Shown: positions 49,325-59,431 of the stretch, one piece after another
Layout of the letters: every line of letters begins with the position of its first letter
How positions within the stretch are numbered: the first letter of the stretch is position 1
From: Neisseriaceae bacterium JH1-16
Lineage (GTDB): Bacteria > Pseudomonadota > Gammaproteobacteria > Burkholderiales > Chromobacteriaceae
Length of the DNA stretch: 64,000 nucleotides
Assembly: GCA_025989215.1 (NCBI GenBank)
Contig: JAPDNP010000008.1
Span: 1-64,000 of the forward strand
Reading direction: 5' to 3'
Position numbers and translations under genes: made by a program
The notes under the pieces: model-generated
What the model was told of the DNA's origin: nothing
The model's input: only the letters and a program-made list of their open reading frames with translations
Database searches by the model: none

Positions 49325-51322
49325 TCACCACTTCGCCGCCAGCTTCACCCACAGCGTCCGCCCCGGCTCGTTCACCTGGGTGGTCTGGTCGTAGCCCGGC
49401 ACGCTGACGCCGCCCTTGCTGACCGCCTCGGCGTAGTTCTTGTTGAACAGGTTGTCGATGCCGGCGCTGAGACGGAACTGCTTGGCCAGCTGCCAGCCGG
49501 CGTTGATGCCGAGCACGCCGTAGCCGCCAGTCTCGCCGATGTCGACGCCGGCGATATTGCCCTGGCCCGGCGCGACCCGCGTATGCCGCATGGCGCCGCG
49601 CCACACCAGCGCCGCGCCTTGCACGCCGTTGTCCCAGCCCAGCGTCACCGAGCCCGCCAGCGGCGGGGTCTGCGCCAGCGGAGTGTTGTCGCTGAGGTTC
49701 TCGCCATAGGTGTAGGCCAGCGTGCCGGCCAGCTTCCACGCGCCGGCGAAGCGCCAGGTGGCATCGCCCTCGAAACCGTAGCGGCGCGCGTCGACGTTGC
49801 GGGTGCCCAGCGGCGAGTTGTTGTCGATCAGGATGAAGTCGTCGATGCGGTTGGCGAACAGCGACAGCGAGCCGCTCAGTGCCTCGTCGGCGTACAACAG
49901 GCCGAGGTCGAGCTGGTCGCTCAACTCCGGGCGCACCTGCTGGTTGGCGCGGTTGCGTTCCCAGTAGTCCGGCGCGCGCTCGGTGTGGCCGAGGCCGGCA
50001 TAGGCGGTCAGACCGCCGAGTTTGTGCTCGTAGCGCACGAAGCCGGCGGTCGGGTCGTAATCCTGCTGGCTGCGCGGTGTGGCCGGGCTCATGCCCATCA
50101 TCCCCATGCTGGCCGGCTGCGGCTCGTACACCGCCTGGGTGCGATCCTGGCGCAGGCCGGCGATCAGCGTGCCGGCGGCGCCCAGCGGCAGGCGGCCTTC
50201 GGCGAAGGCGCCGAGACTGTCGAAGCTCTGGTCCGGCACGCGGGTCTTGTCGCTATAGCTGTCGGCGTTCGGCCCCATCGCCATGCGGTTGCTGTGGCGG
50301 TCGCGCAGCCAGTCGGCGCCGACGGTCAGCGCCAGCTCCCCGAATGCCAGGTCCGCGGCGAGGCGCGCGGTGTCGGCGGTGCGGTCCGGGTTCATCGCCG
50401 CGCGCTTCATCGGCGGGGTGCCGTCGCGCAGCGTGTAGTTGTCCATCACGTGGTCGACGTAGCTGTGCGAGTAGTAGAGGCTCAACTTGTCCAGCCACGC
50501 GGTCAGCGCGCGCTTCTCGGCCTTCACCGACCAGGCGTCGCGATCGAACTTGCTGCCGTCGACCGAGCGGTCGGCGTAGGCGGCCTGGCCGCGGCTCTGG
50601 TCGAGCGAGAATTCCAGCTTGGTGGTGTCGTCCGGGGTCAGCCCGGCGATCACCGTGCCGCTGTCCCGATCGAATGCCGAGTGCACCTTGTTGCCGGCGC
50701 CGTCCTTGTAGTCGCCGCCCTCGTTGTGGCTGCCGATCAGGCGCAGATAGCCCAAGGGTTGGCCGAAGCTGGCGTCGACATAGCCGTCGAGGCGCTCGGC
50801 GTTGCCGGCGAGGATACTGGCCGAGCCGTGCGTGCCGGCCTCGGTGAAGCGCGGGGTATTGCGCTCGAAGTTGACCGCGCCGGCCACCAGGCCCGGACCG
50901 AGGGTGACGGTCTGCGGGCCCTTGAACACGGTGATCTTGTCGTAGGCGTCCGGGTACAGATAGGCGGTCGGCGGGTCCATGCGGCCGCCGCAACCGCCGA
51001 ACACATAGCCGCCGTCGGCCAGGATGGCGAGGCGCGAGCCGCCCAGACCGCGCAGCAGCGGATCGCCCGAGGCGCCGCCCTTGCGGATCACCGAGAAGCC
51101 GGGAATGGTCTTCAACAGGTCGGCACCGTCGGCGGCCGGCACCGGCTGCGGCGGATCGCGCGGGTCGATGTCCTGTACCAGCGGGCGCACGCTGCGCGGC
51201 GCGGTGACGATGATCGGGTCGCCTTGGTATTCGGGCAGGTCGGCGGCGGCGGCGTGGCCGGCATAGGCGAGCAGGCAGGCGAGAGAACAGCGGTGCAGCG
51301 GCGACATAAACATTTCCGTCAT
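49325..51322 (-). CDS. oprC: TonB-dependent copper receptor (OprC/NosA type)
   Basis: A 665-residue outer membrane receptor. The signal peptide is HRCSLACLLAYAGHAAAA. The plug domain has LLKTIPGFSVIRKGGASGD and FGGCGGRMDPPTAYLYPDA, the latter being the copper-receptor signature. The barrel ends in the strand TLWVKLAAKW. It takes up copper across the outer membrane by TonB energy; OprC and NosA are the known examples. Starts at 51322, 51313 or 51307 are possible; the first is used. It is divergent from regB, which senses redox and may affect its expression. A TTGGCCGAA word lies at 50759. Confidence 0.88.
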   Translation of the reverse strand: MTEMFMSPLHRCSLACLLAYAGHAAAADLPEYQGDPIIVTAPRSVRPLVQDIDPRDPPQPVPAADGADLLKTIPGFSVIRKGGASGDPLLRGLGGSRLAILADGGYVFGGCGGRMDPPTAYLYPDAYDKITVFKGPQTVTLGPGLVAGAVNFERNTPRFTEAGTHGSASILAGNAERLDGYVDASFGQPLGYLRLIGSHNEGGDYKDGAGNKVHSAFDRDSGTVIAGLTPDDTTKLEFSLDQSRGQAAYADRSVDGSKFDRDAWSVKAEKRALTAWLDKLSLYYSHSYVDHVMDNYTLRDGTPPMKRAAMNPDRTADTARLAADLAFGELALTVGADWLRDRHSNRMAMGPNADSYSDKTRVPDQSFDSLGAFAEGRLPLGAAGTLIAGLRQDRTQAVYEPQPASMGMMGMSPATPRSQQDYDPTAGFVRYEHKLGGLTAYAGLGHTERAPDYWERNRANQQVRPELSDQLDLGLLYADEALSGSLSLFANRIDDFILIDNNSPLGTRNVDARRYGFEGDATWRFAGAWKLAGTLAYTYGENLSDNTPLAQTPPLAGSVTLGWDNGVQGAALVWRGAMRHTRVAPGQGNIAGVDIGETGGYGVLGINAGWQLAKQFRLSAGIDNLFNKNYAEAVSKGGVSVPGYDQTTQVNEPGRTLWVKLAAKW

Positions 51323-51415
51323 AAAAATGGCGGCCACCTTAACCCCATTGGCAATGCGGACAAATGCGACATAGTGTCGCAGCCGCCCTTCCCGCCCCGG
51401 TGGTAAAGTCGCGCC

Positions 51416-52666
51416 ATGACCGCGATACCCGCTTCCTCCTCCGATTCGGCCAACCTGACGCGCGCGCTGGCCAGCCTGACCCGGCTGCGCTGGGCGCTGT
51501 TGGCCGTCGCCGTGCTGACACTGGCGGCGCTGTCGGCCGCCGGCTGGGAGCTGCCGCTGCCCGCATTGGGCGCCACCCTGCTGCTGCTGGCCGGCGCCAA
51601 CCTGTCGCTGGCCCACGCCGGGCTCGCGCCGCAGACCACGCTGCGCGCCGGGCTGCTGGCCGACACGCTGGCGCTGTCCGCGCTGGTGGCGCTGACCGGC
51701 GGCGCAGCCAACCCGATCGCCTCGCTGTTTCTCGGCCCGGTGCTGTTCGCCGCGCTGTTGTCGCCCGGCTGGTTCGCCTGGCTGCTGTCGCTGGCGACGA
51801 TGGTCGCCTATGGCGTGCTGTTCTACTGGCACGAGCCCTGGCCGCTGCTCGGCGGCGACGCCGCCTATGCCTTCCACCTGCACCTGATGGGCATGTGGTT
51901 CACCTTCGCCTTGTCGGCACTGCTGATCGCCGGGGTGGTGGCGCGCCTCGCGCGCGGCCTGTCCGAACGCGAGGCGGCACTGGCGCGCGCCCGTGAAATC
52001 CAGCTGCGCAACGAGCAGCTGGTGGCGCTGGGTGTGCAGGCGGCCGGCGCCGCGCATGCGCTGTCGACCCCGCTGAACACGCTGACCTTGCTGGCCGACG
52101 AGCTGGCCGCGAGCCACCGCGACGACGCGGTGCTGGCCGAAGACCTGGCGCTGATGCAGGGGCAACTCGCCAGCTGCCGCGAGGCGCTGGCGGCGCTGAA
52201 GCGCGGCGGCGAGCCGGCCCCCGAGCCGGCGCCGCTGTTCCTGACCCTGGCCGAACGCCTCGCCGCCTGGGCGACGCTGCGCCCGCAGGTGCAGCTGCGC
52301 CAGCAGCTGCCGTGCGCACCGGGGCCGACGCTGGCACTCGACACCACCTTCTGGCCGGCGCTCTACAACCTGCTCGACAACGCCGCCGAGGCCGGCGGCG
52401 GCCGGGTCGGGCTGGCCGCCACGCTGGCCGATGCCACGCTGACGCTGGCCATCGTCAACCCGAGCGGCCGGCTGTCGGCCGAACAGCTGGCACGCGCGGG
52501 TCTCGCCGAGCTGCCCAGCGACAAGCCCACCGGACTGGGCCTGGGCGTGCTCTTGACCCACGCCACGCTGTCGCGGCTCGGCGGCCGGGTGACGCTGACC
52601 AACCGACCGGAAGGCGGGGTGTGCGCCGAGCTGACCCTGCCGCTGCCCACCACCAAGGACGCCTGA
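51416..52666 (+). CDS. regB: RegB/PrrB-type redox sensor histidine kinase
   Basis: A 416-residue membrane kinase. There are about six hydrophobic segments in residues 25-185, with the RegB quinone-site motif given here as TGGAANPIASL (about 97-107). The H-box is ALGVQAAGAAHALSTPLNTL, with the phosphoacceptor His near residue 218, and the ATPase motifs are NLLDNAAEAG and GLGLGVLL. The usual H-E-x-x-T-P is changed to H-A-L-S-T-P. It should sense the quinone pool or redox and phosphorylate RegA. It couples to regA by TGATG. Confidence 0.85.
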   Translation: MTAIPASSSDSANLTRALASLTRLRWALLAVAVLTLAALSAAGWELPLPALGATLLLLAGANLSLAHAGLAPQTTLRAGLLADTLALSALVALTGGAANPIASLFLGPVLFAALLSPGWFAWLLSLATMVAYGVLFYWHEPWPLLGGDAAYAFHLHLMGMWFTFALSALLIAGVVARLARGLSEREAALARAREIQLRNEQLVALGVQAAGAAHALSTPLNTLTLLADELAASHRDDAVLAEDLALMQGQLASCREALAALKRGGEPAPEPAPLFLTLAERLAAWATLRPQVQLRQQLPCAPGPTLALDTTFWPALYNLLDNAAEAGGGRVGLAATLADATLTLAIVNPSGRLSAEQLARAGLAELPSDKPTGLGLGVLLTHATLSRLGGRVTLTNRPEGGVCAELTLPLPTTKDA

Positions 52667-53190
52667 TGGACAACCTGCTGATCATCGACGACGACCTGGC
52701 GTTTGCCGCGGTGCTGGCCCGTGCGCTGGCGCGGCGCGGCGTCGCCAGCCGTCATGCCGCCAGCCCGAGCGCGGCGCTGCAGGCGCTCGATCCGGCCCCG
52801 GCCGGCATCCTGCTCGACCTGAATCTGGCCGGCGACAGCGGCCTCGCGCTGCTGCCAACGCTCAAGGCGCGCTGCCCGGCGAGCCGCATCGTGGTGCTGA
52901 CCGGTTTCGCCAGCATCGCCACCGCGGTCGAGGCGGTGAAGCTCGGTGCCACCCAGTATCTGGCCAAGCCGGCCGACGCCGATGCCATCCTCGCCGCCTT
53001 CGGCCAACAGGAACCCGATCCGGATCTGCCGGTGGCGGCGCAACCGATGTCGGTGAAACGGCTGACCTGGGAGCATGTGCAGCGGGTGTTGGCCGAACAC
53101 GAGGGCAATGTGTCGGCCACCGCGCGGGCGCTGAACATGCATCGCCGCACGCTGCAGCGCATGCTGGCGAAGAAGCCGGTGGCGCGTTAG
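52666..53190 (+). CDS. regA: RegA/PrrA-type response regulator
   Basis: A 174-residue regulator. The receiver domain has the acidic pair in LLIIDDDLA (about residues 4-12), phosphoacceptor D in GILLDLNLAG (about 51), T in VVLTGFAS and K in YLAKPADAD. A short linker leads to a Fis-type helix-turn-helix (ATARALNMHRRTLQRMLAKK, about 150-169). It should activate anaerobic or redox genes. The start overlaps the regB stop (TGATG at 52664-52668). A terminator follows at 53249. Confidence 0.87.
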   Translation: MDNLLIIDDDLAFAAVLARALARRGVASRHAASPSAALQALDPAPAGILLDLNLAGDSGLALLPTLKARCPASRIVVLTGFASIATAVEAVKLGATQYLAKPADADAILAAFGQQEPDPDLPVAAQPMSVKRLTWEHVQRVLAEHEGNVSATARALNMHRRTLQRMLAKKPVAR

Positions 53191-53248
53191 CCGCGCTCAC
53201 CAGGCACCCGCGCTGCGCTGCCGCTGTTGCCAGTCCCCCACCTCCCTT

Positions 53249-53281
53249 ATTGAGCCGGATCAAGTCCGGCTCAATTCCTTT
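53249..53281 (+). terminator. Terminator after regA
   Basis: ATTGAGCCGGA (53249-53259) pairs with TCCGGCTCAAT (53265-53275) around TCAAG, followed by TCCTTTGT. Confidence 0.75.
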
Positions 53282-53371
53282 GTCATCAATCTGTCATTCG
53301 CCCGGCCGCTTTCCTACCATGGAACGTCGGCGCCGCGCGGCCGATTGCGATGACAACAACAGGGGACCACC

Positions 53372-55003
53372 ATGCTGGGACAGATGATGGACGCGCCGCT
53401 CTTGATCAGCGAGCTGCTGCGCCATGCCGAGCGCTACCACGGCGACACCGAGATCGTGTCGCGCACCGTCGAGGGGCCGATACACCGTTACGCCTACCGC
53501 GACGCCGCCCGGCGCGCCCGCCAGCTGGCCCAGGCGCTGACACGGCTCGACGTCGACCGCAACAGCACTGTCGCCACGCTGGCCTGGAACGGCCATCGCC
53601 ACTACGAGCTCTACTACGCGATCTCGGGCCTCGGTGCCGTCTGTCACACCGTCAACCCACGGCTGTTCGCCGATCAGATCCGTTACATCGTCAACCACGG
53701 CGAAGCCAGCGTGCTGTGTTTCGACCTAAGCTTCCTGCCACTGCTCGAACAACTGGCTCCACTGCTGCCGGCGGTGCGCCACTTCGTGCTGCTGAGCGAC
53801 CGCGCCCACCTGCCGCCCGACACCAGCCTGCCCGAGCTGCTCTGCTACGAGGAGCTGCTGGCCGCCGAGGACGACGACTACGTCTGGCCCCGCCTCGACG
53901 AGCAGACCGCCTCCAGCCTGTGCTACACCTCGGGCACCACCGGAGCCCCCAAGGGCGTGCTGTACAGCCACCGCTCCACCGTGCTGCACGCGCTGTCGAG
54001 CTCGCTGCCCGACGCCTTCGGCGTGTCGGCCGACAGCGCCATCCTGCCGGTGGTGCCGATGTTCCATGTCAATGCCTGGGGTTTCCCCTACAGCGCCACG
54101 CTGAACGGCGCCAAGCTGGTGCTGCCGGGGCCCAAGCTCGACGCGGCCAGCCTGTACGAGCTGATCGCAGGCGAGGAGGTCACCGTCGCCGCCGGGGTGC
54201 CGACGGTATGGCTGGCGCTGCTGCAGCATTGCGCGCAGCACGGCTTGCCGCTCAACACACTGGAACAGGTCATCGTCGGCGGCTCGGCGGTGCCGGAGGC
54301 AATGATCGAGCAGTTCGCCCGGCACGGCGCCGAGGTGCGCCAGCTCTGGGGCATGACCGAGCTGTCGCCGGTGGGCACCACCAGCTCGCCGAAGTTCAAG
54401 CACCGCCATGCCGACGACGCCACCCGACGACGCCTGCAACTGACTCAGGGCCGGCCGATCTTCGGCGTGGCGCTGCGCCTGGTCGACGCTGCCGGCCAGG
54501 AGCTGCCACAGGATGGCGTGGCGTTCGGCCGACTGCAGGTGCAAAGCGGCTGGGCGCTATCGCGCTATTTCCGCCGCGACGACTGTGCCAGCCATAGCGA
54601 CGACGGCTGGTTCGACACCGGCGACGTGGCGACCATCGATGCGGACGGCTACATGAAGATCACCGATCGCACCAAGGACGTGATCAAGTCCGGCGGCGAG
54701 TGGATCAGCTCGATCGAGCTTGAGAACATCCTGATCGGCCACCCGGCGGTGGCCGAGGCGGCGGCGATCGGCGTGGCGCACCCGAAATGGGACGAACGCC
54801 CGCTGATGGTGGTGGTGTTGAAACCCGGCGCCAGCGCCAGCCGCGAGGAGCTGCTGGCCTTCTATCAGGGCAAGGTGGCGAAGTGGTGGACGCCGGACGA
54901 TGTGGTGATCGTCGACGAGCTGCCGCACACCGCCACCGGCAAATTGCAGAAGATGGCGCTGCGCGAGCGCTTTAGCACTTATCGCTGGCCGGAAGGCGCT
55001 TAG
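53372..55003 (+). CDS. Acyl-CoA ligase (medium/long-chain type)
   Basis: A 543-residue AMP-forming ligase. The P-loop motif is [20 protein letters not shown] (about residues 189-208). Other motifs are [32 protein letters not shown] and the catalytic lysine in [13 protein letters not shown] (C-terminal). Closest in pattern to the 543-residue fatty-acid-CoA ligases that start with a short N-terminal [20 protein letters not shown]. It probably activates fatty acids in the cytoplasm. A strong ribosome binding site (CAGGGGACCACC) precedes the ATG. It stands alone. Confidence 0.9.
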   Translation: MLGQMMDAPLLISELLRHAERYHGDTEIVSRTVEGPIHRYAYRDAARRARQLAQALTRLDVDRNSTVATLAWNGHRHYELYYAISGLGAVCHTVNPRLFADQIRYIVNHGEASVLCFDLSFLPLLEQLAPLLPAVRHFVLLSDRAHLPPDTSLPELLCYEELLAAEDDDYVWPRLDEQTASSLCYTSGTTGAPKGVLYSHRSTVLHALSSSLPDAFGVSADSAILPVVPMFHVNAWGFPYSATLNGAKLVLPGPKLDAASLYELIAGEEVTVAAGVPTVWLALLQHCAQHGLPLNTLEQVIVGGSAVPEAMIEQFARHGAEVRQLWGMTELSPVGTTSSPKFKHRHADDATRRRLQLTQGRPIFGVALRLVDAAGQELPQDGVAFGRLQVQSGWALSRYFRRDDCASHSDDGWFDTGDVATIDADGYMKITDRTKDVIKSGGEWISSIELENILIGHPAVAEAAAIGVAHPKWDERPLMVVVLKPGASASREELLAFYQGKVAKWWTPDDVVIVDELPHTATGKLQKMALRERFSTYRWPEGA

Positions 55004-55381
55004 AACCAAGAAAACCTGTACAAATTAGAGCAATTACCTTAAATTGTGCCCCGCACAGAAACTGAAAGGTTTTTGTGGTGTTAGCCCCTCGAAATGTCGC
55101 TCTGCCTACCGGCGGACGATATTTCTTCCTCGTGTTGGCCCCTGCCGGAATCCCGTCAGGGGATTTTTTTTGGCCTGCGCAAAGCGCCGATTCCAAACGG
55201 GCTCTTCCCGACAGAGCCGTACGGCCTTGCCGTGGCTCCATCGCCCCCGATCGCACCCGGCACGCCCCAGGGTCAGACACGATCATGCGGCGGATCGCCA
55301 GCCCCGCCATTCGCCGGGCCAAACCGGTCCGCAGCGTTTGCGCTACCCTATCCATATCGCGACCCTCGACCGGTGCCCATC
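55004..55381. other. Gap with a terminator
   Basis: About 378 bp. CCCCTG (55139-55144) pairs with CAGGGG (about 55157-55162), with the flanking stem CCGGA/TCCCG, followed by a run of T (55164-55171); this ends the ligase transcript. The remaining 200 bp hold the HugZ-like promoter region, without identifiable elements. Confidence 0.6.
55138..55171 (+). terminator. Rho-independent terminator
   Basis: A CCCCTG/CAGGGG stem-loop followed by a run of eight T (55164-55171), 135 bp downstream of the acyl-CoA ligase stop. Confidence 0.7.
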
Positions 55382-56035
55382 ATGAAACTGCCGCCGCACA
55401 GCGCCATCGAACTGCTGCACCGCGCCGCCCACGGCGCCCTGGCCACCCACTCGGTGCAACTGCCCGGCTACCCCTTCGCCACCCTGCTGCCCTTCGTGCC
55501 GGATGAACGCCATCGGCCGCTGTTCCTGATCAGCCGCCTGGCCGAACACACGCGCAATCTAGGTGCCGATCCGCGTGCCAGCCTGCTGTTGGCCGAACCG
55601 GGCGTCGACGAGGTATTGAGCGCCACCCGGCTGACCGTGGTCGGCGACGTGTTGCCCATCGACGCCGACGAGGCACTGATCGCGCGCTACCTGCGCTACC
55701 AGCCCGAGGCGGCCGGCTATCTGGCGCTCGGCGATTTCGTGTTCTACCGGCTGGAGCCCCAGCAATTGCGCTTGATTGCCGGCTTCGGACGCATGGGCTG
55801 GTTGACGGGCGAGGAGCTGACGCAAACGGCCCCGCTCGCGCCGGAACAGGAAGTCGCAGAGCTGGCCGAACTGGCGGCATTACGGCCGGCGGCCCGTTGG
55901 CTGGGAGTGGACGCCTACGGCGCCGATCTGGAAGAGCAAGGCAAGCGGCTGCGACTGGTGTTTGCGGCGCCGGCTCTCGATGCCGGCGCACGCCGACAGG
56001 CCGTCGCAGCAGCGCTGATGGCCCGGCCCAGCTGA
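55382..56035 (+). CDS. HugZ/pyridoxamine-5'-phosphate-oxidase-like protein
   Basis: A 217-residue split-barrel protein. The N-terminal domain has HGALATHSVQLPGYPFATLL (about residues 17-36) and PLFLISRLAEHTRNL, the FMN-binding barrel pattern of the HugZ/heme-utilisation family. The C-terminal 70 residues resemble DUF2470. Homologues degrade or store haem and sometimes bind FMN. No haem gene is adjacent, so the haem role is an inference. ATG at 55382, with ATCATG context but no strong ribosome binding site. A TTGGCCGAA word lies inside (55589). Confidence 0.8.
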   Translation: MKLPPHSAIELLHRAAHGALATHSVQLPGYPFATLLPFVPDERHRPLFLISRLAEHTRNLGADPRASLLLAEPGVDEVLSATRLTVVGDVLPIDADEALIARYLRYQPEAAGYLALGDFVFYRLEPQQLRLIAGFGRMGWLTGEELTQTAPLAPEQEVAELAELAALRPAARWLGVDAYGADLEEQGKRLRLVFAAPALDAGARRQAVAAALMARPS

Positions 56036-56573
56036 CGCTGTCATTTGCCGGACAAAAAAATGGCGGCCAAAAGGCCGCCGCTAAGCTTGGACACAAAGAA
56101 GGAGAAAAGCTGCACATACCACGGCACCGCGCGGATGGGGGATCCGCTGGCACCCCCTGAGCTAATCAGGACGACGGCAGGTACAAGCTCATTGTATCGC
56201 CCTGCCGACAGCGCGCCAGTTCAGAAGTGTTTACAGATGTTGCAGCGCGTCACACTTCGTCACACGAATCGTGCCGCCCCTACCCAGCACCGGAAACGCG
56301 GCAAATGCCCCTCCCGACAATCCTTTGATTTTCATGTCATCAATGAATATCAATGGCATTTTTCCATATCGCGCCCGCACGCTACAAAGCGTTAACATTT
56401 CGCCCCTGCCCGCCAGCTTTCACCGATAGAGCCCACCGTCTCCACAAGAAAAACGGCCAACGGCGATCATCCAGGCACCGCTCGACGGAGCCGTCAGGCC
56501 GCGCACGCTGGACTACGATGTCGCCTGAGACGGCCCGAGCAACTGTTCGCCGGGCCGCGATTTCGACGGGCGA
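56036..56573. other. Gap with a minus-strand terminator
   Basis: About 540 bp. GGCGGCC (56062-56068) pairs with GGCCGCC (56073-56079), with seven A on its left (T on the minus strand), a terminator reading leftward. It could end the chemoreceptor transcript, though 490 bp downstream of its stop. I see no gene in the region. Confidence 0.5.
56054..56079 (-). terminator. Rho-independent terminator (minus strand)
   Basis: Hairpin GGCGGCC-TTTT-GGCCGCC read on the minus strand, then ATTTTTTT. Confidence 0.7.
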
Positions 56574-58205
56574 CTACAGCCTGAAGAACGCCACCTCGCG
56601 GCGCAGGCCGGCGGCCAGCTCTTCGAGGTGACCGGCATGGCGGACCGCCTCGTCGACTGCATGGCTGCTCTCCTCGGCCATCTGCGCGATGGTCTCGATG
56701 CGGCTGGCCACCGCATTGCTGGCCTGCGACTGCTGCGTCAGCGCGGCGGAGATATCGGTGACCAGATTCACCACGCGGCGGCTGCTCTGATTGATGTCGT
56801 CCATCACCGTGCCGGCCTGGCCGGAGCGCTCGACCCCGCTGCCGACCCGCTCGACGCTCAGTTGCAGCTGCTCGGAGACCACGCTGCTGCGCTGCTGGAT
56901 CTGCCCGATCATGCCGGCGATCTCCTGGGTGGAATTGCCGGTGCGTTCGGCCAACTTGCGCACCTCGTCGGCCACCACCGCGAAGCCACGTCCCGAGTCG
57001 CCGGCGCGGGCCGCCTCGATCGACGCATTCAGCGCCAGCAAATTGGTCTGGTCGGAAATATCGCGGATCACCTCGACCACGCTGGAGATCTGCTGGGCAC
57101 TGGTTTCGAGGCTGCGCATCTCGGTGTTGACCGACTGCACCACCTCCTCGACGCCACGAATGTCGTCGACGGTGCTGTGGATCACTCGATAGCCGTGCTC
57201 GGTGCTGTCGCCGCTCTGGCGGGCCAGCGCGTGCGCCTCGCTGGCACTGTCCGACACATGCCGGATGCTGACGGTCAGCTGCTCGACCGCCGCGGCGATC
57301 GCCGACGCGGCCTGGCTCTGCTCGCGCACCCCCTCGGAGATCTGCCCCGACTGCTCGACGATGGCGTGCGACAGCGTATCAACTTGGTCGGCATTGTTCT
57401 GAATCGACGCGATGATGCCGGCCAGGCGTTGCTGCATTGCCGCCAGCGCACCGAGCAAGCTGGCGATCTCGTCACGACCGGCCACTGCCACCGGCTGCGT
57501 CAGGTCGCCGGCGGCCATCCGGTCGGTTGCCTGCACCGCCAGCGCCAAGCGGCGCACGGTGCTGCGGGCGATGCCGACCGACACCGCTACGCCGAGCAGC
57601 GTCGCCAATACCGCCGCCACGATCAGGCCGAGCTTGGTGCGCTCGCGCAACTCCAGATTGACCGCCTTGAAGCCCAGGTTGCGTTCGCGCGCCTTCTTCG
57701 CGCTGTCGTTGAACAGCTCGACGATCGGCCGGATATGACTGCTTGCCTCCCTCTCCAGCGCCCAGCGACTGAATGCCTCGAGCGTCAGCTTGCCTGCGGC
57801 GACTTCTTCGCGACGCTGCAGAAAGGGTTCGGCGTAGTCGTGCCGCCAAGCGGTGATCATCCCAACGGCCCGTTCGAGCTCTGCGGCGATTTCCGGTGTC
57901 GGCGCCGACTCCTTGCGCGCCAGGGCGAGGTCTTCCGCCAGCGACAGGCGGGACTCGTTGTAAAGCGCCAGCGAATCGGCGCTACCGGAAAACCCGTACT
58001 TCCACAGGCCCGCGCCCTCTTCAGCGAAACTGCCTTCCAGCGCCTCCAGCGCCGCCATCTGGCGCAGGCTTTGCGCACGCGCCTCGGTGGAATGGTCCAG
58101 CGCATCCAAGTTGCTGGCGATGAAACCGGCCAGCAGGATCAGCAGCAGGTTGAGCAGGCCGAAGCCCAAATAGAGTTTGCGGGAGATAGTGAGATTGCCA
58201 AGCAT
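56574..58205 (-). CDS. Methyl-accepting chemotaxis protein
   Basis: A 543-residue receptor. Membrane segments are near residues 10-32 and 190-212, flanking a periplasmic four-helix-bundle ligand domain. A HAMP domain follows (about 213-265), then the signalling domain with the conserved hairpin tip: [20 protein letters not shown] and [20 protein letters not shown] (about 385-430). Ligand unknown; its small periplasmic part is of the four-helix bundle type. The ATG at 58205 follows AGGAGCTACC. No che genes are adjacent. A TTGGCCGAA word lies at 56946 (minus). Confidence 0.9.
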   Translation of the reverse strand: MLGNLTISRKLYLGFGLLNLLLILLAGFIASNLDALDHSTEARAQSLRQMAALEALEGSFAEEGAGLWKYGFSGSADSLALYNESRLSLAEDLALARKESAPTPEIAAELERAVGMITAWRHDYAEPFLQRREEVAAGKLTLEAFSRWALEREASSHIRPIVELFNDSAKKARERNLGFKAVNLELRERTKLGLIVAAVLATLLGVAVSVGIARSTVRRLALAVQATDRMAAGDLTQPVAVAGRDEIASLLGALAAMQQRLAGIIASIQNNADQVDTLSHAIVEQSGQISEGVREQSQAASAIAAAVEQLTVSIRHVSDSASEAHALARQSGDSTEHGYRVIHSTVDDIRGVEEVVQSVNTEMRSLETSAQQISSVVEVIRDISDQTNLLALNASIEAARAGDSGRGFAVVADEVRKLAERTGNSTQEIAGMIGQIQQRSSVVSEQLQLSVERVGSGVERSGQAGTVMDDINQSSRRVVNLVTDISAALTQQSQASNAVASRIETIAQMAEESSHAVDEAVRHAGHLEELAAGLRREVAFFRL

Positions 58206-58527
58206 GGTAGCTCCTGAACGGATCTGACTCGCCGCGAACGGCATCGCGCGTGTTCAGGCCACCGAGTGATGTACTGCCCGAAGCGAGGCTTCGGCTTCGG
58301 CTTCGGCCAACCTGCCGCGCCCTTGTTGTTGCACCCTCTGTCCCGCCCGGTCGAAGCGGCTACTCCGCGGTCGGTGACAGTACTGTATAGCCCATTTGCA
58401 TGAAAATATTGCGACGCATCAAATAGACGTCATTGCCGTTTTTTATGAGCAGCTGATAAGAAAGTGCTGAAACGAGCACGGGCGCCAAAAGGGCGCCCGT
58501 TAAGGGGGATGAAAACCAACCGAGGCA
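58206..58527. other. Promoter side of the chemoreceptor gene and IS boundary
   Basis: About 320 bp. A repeated GGCTTCGG tract (58285-58310) contains one TTGGCCGAA word. The inverted repeat ACGGGCGCC/GGCGCCCGT (58478-58486, 58492-58500) lies beside the transposase fragment and may be a terminator of the region or an IS-associated repeat. Confidence 0.45.
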
Positions 58528-58911
58528 CTAGGTTCTGTTGAAGTTTTGCCGTAGCCAGATGAACACCGCGCCGAAGCTCACCATGCTCATGAAGTTACGG
58601 GCGGTTTTCTCGAACCGGGACGCCAGTCGCCGGTAGTGCTTGAGCTTGCCGAAGAAGCACCCAATCAAGTGCCGCTCCTTGTACAGATGCCAGTCGCAGG
58701 GGCGCTGGATGGTTCGATTCTTCCGCGGCAGGATCACCGCGCTCATGCCGCGTTGCTGCCGATAGACCAGCAGGGCGTCCGCGTCATACCCCTTGTCGGC
58801 GAGCGACAATGCTGCTTCAACCCCGCTCAGCAGCGACTGCGCCTGGGTGAGGTCCGCTTGCTCCCCGCCGGTCAGGATGAGTTTCAACGCTTGGCCCAAG
58901 GCATCCGTCAT
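58528..58911 (-). pseudogene. IS5-family transposase, C-terminal part
   Basis: The final 128 residues of a DDE transposase: TQAQSLLSGVEAALSLADKG, YDADALLVYRQQRG, KNRTIQRPCDWHLYKERHLI and FFGKLKHYRRLASRFEKTAR. The D of ADKGYD and the E of YKERHLI are two of three catalytic residues. The N-terminal half with the first D is absent: similarity stops near 58911. Beyond it the DNA comes from another IS, so this is a broken copy. Confidence 0.85.
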
Positions 58912-58913
58912 GG

Positions 58914-59090
58914 GTGTGGCTCTTGCAACCGATACGCAAGGACTACCGCATGCGATTGCATGCCACCACGGCAGAGGTGACCGATCGCAAGGGCGCATTG
59001 CTGGCACTGGGGCGTTGTGCGACAAGCCTGCGGGGTGTGAAGTGCCTACTGGCGGATGGCGGCTATGTCGGGGGCAGCCACCACTGCGCT
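58914..59090 (+). pseudogene. Fragment of a second DDE transposase
   Basis: About 55 residues on the plus strand read RLHATTAEVTDRKGALLALG and GVKCLLADGGYVGG, which matches the middle of a different IS5-type transposase (V-T-D-R-x-G-A ... L-x-A-D-G-G-Y-x-G). Neither end of the element is visible. It abuts the minus-strand fragment head to head. Confidence 0.6.
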
Positions 59091-59110
59091 GCTCGCCTAC
59101 CCCTGGCCGA

Positions 59111-59431
59111 GCGCTGGAAAACACCATCCAGTACACGCTGCGGGTCTCGGGTGACGGGCCGACCCGCCCGGAGCACCTGCGCCTCAACGGCACCGCCCTG
59201 CAGGTGGCTCACCGGGCGGACAGCGATCCACTGATGGTGATCGGCAGCCAGCTCGATCGCCTGTTCACCTCGCCCGGCGAGCCGCTATTCGATGCGCTGA
59301 AGCAACTCATTGTCGGGCAGGCTTACCGACACAGCGCCTACAACCAAGTACGCGCTGCGGAACTGCTGGGGGTGACCCGCAATGTGCTGCGTACGCTGCT
59401 GAAACGGCATGGCCCTTTGGGCGAGCGCTAG
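59111..59431 (+). pseudogene. Truncated sigma-54-dependent regulator (SfnR-like C-terminus)
   Basis: About 106 residues of the C-terminus of an enhancer-binding protein: LENTIQYTLRVSGDGPTRPE, a linker with DPLMVIGSQLDRLFTSPGEP, and a Fis-type helix-turn-helix ending HSAYNQVRAAELLGVTRNVL and RTLLKRHGPLGER. The end of the AAA domain is the upstream limit; its first 200-300 residues are replaced by IS sequence. Closest in my memory to SfnR of sulfonate/DMSO2 utilisation in Pseudomonas. It should be inactive, though the DNA-binding tail could still be expressed. Confidence 0.7.

Noticed and set aside
58914-59234. 106-residue plus-strand frame running from the IS fragment toward the regulator tail
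   Set aside because: Only its first part resembles a transposase; the rest is out of frame with the regulator remnant and has no support as a gene.
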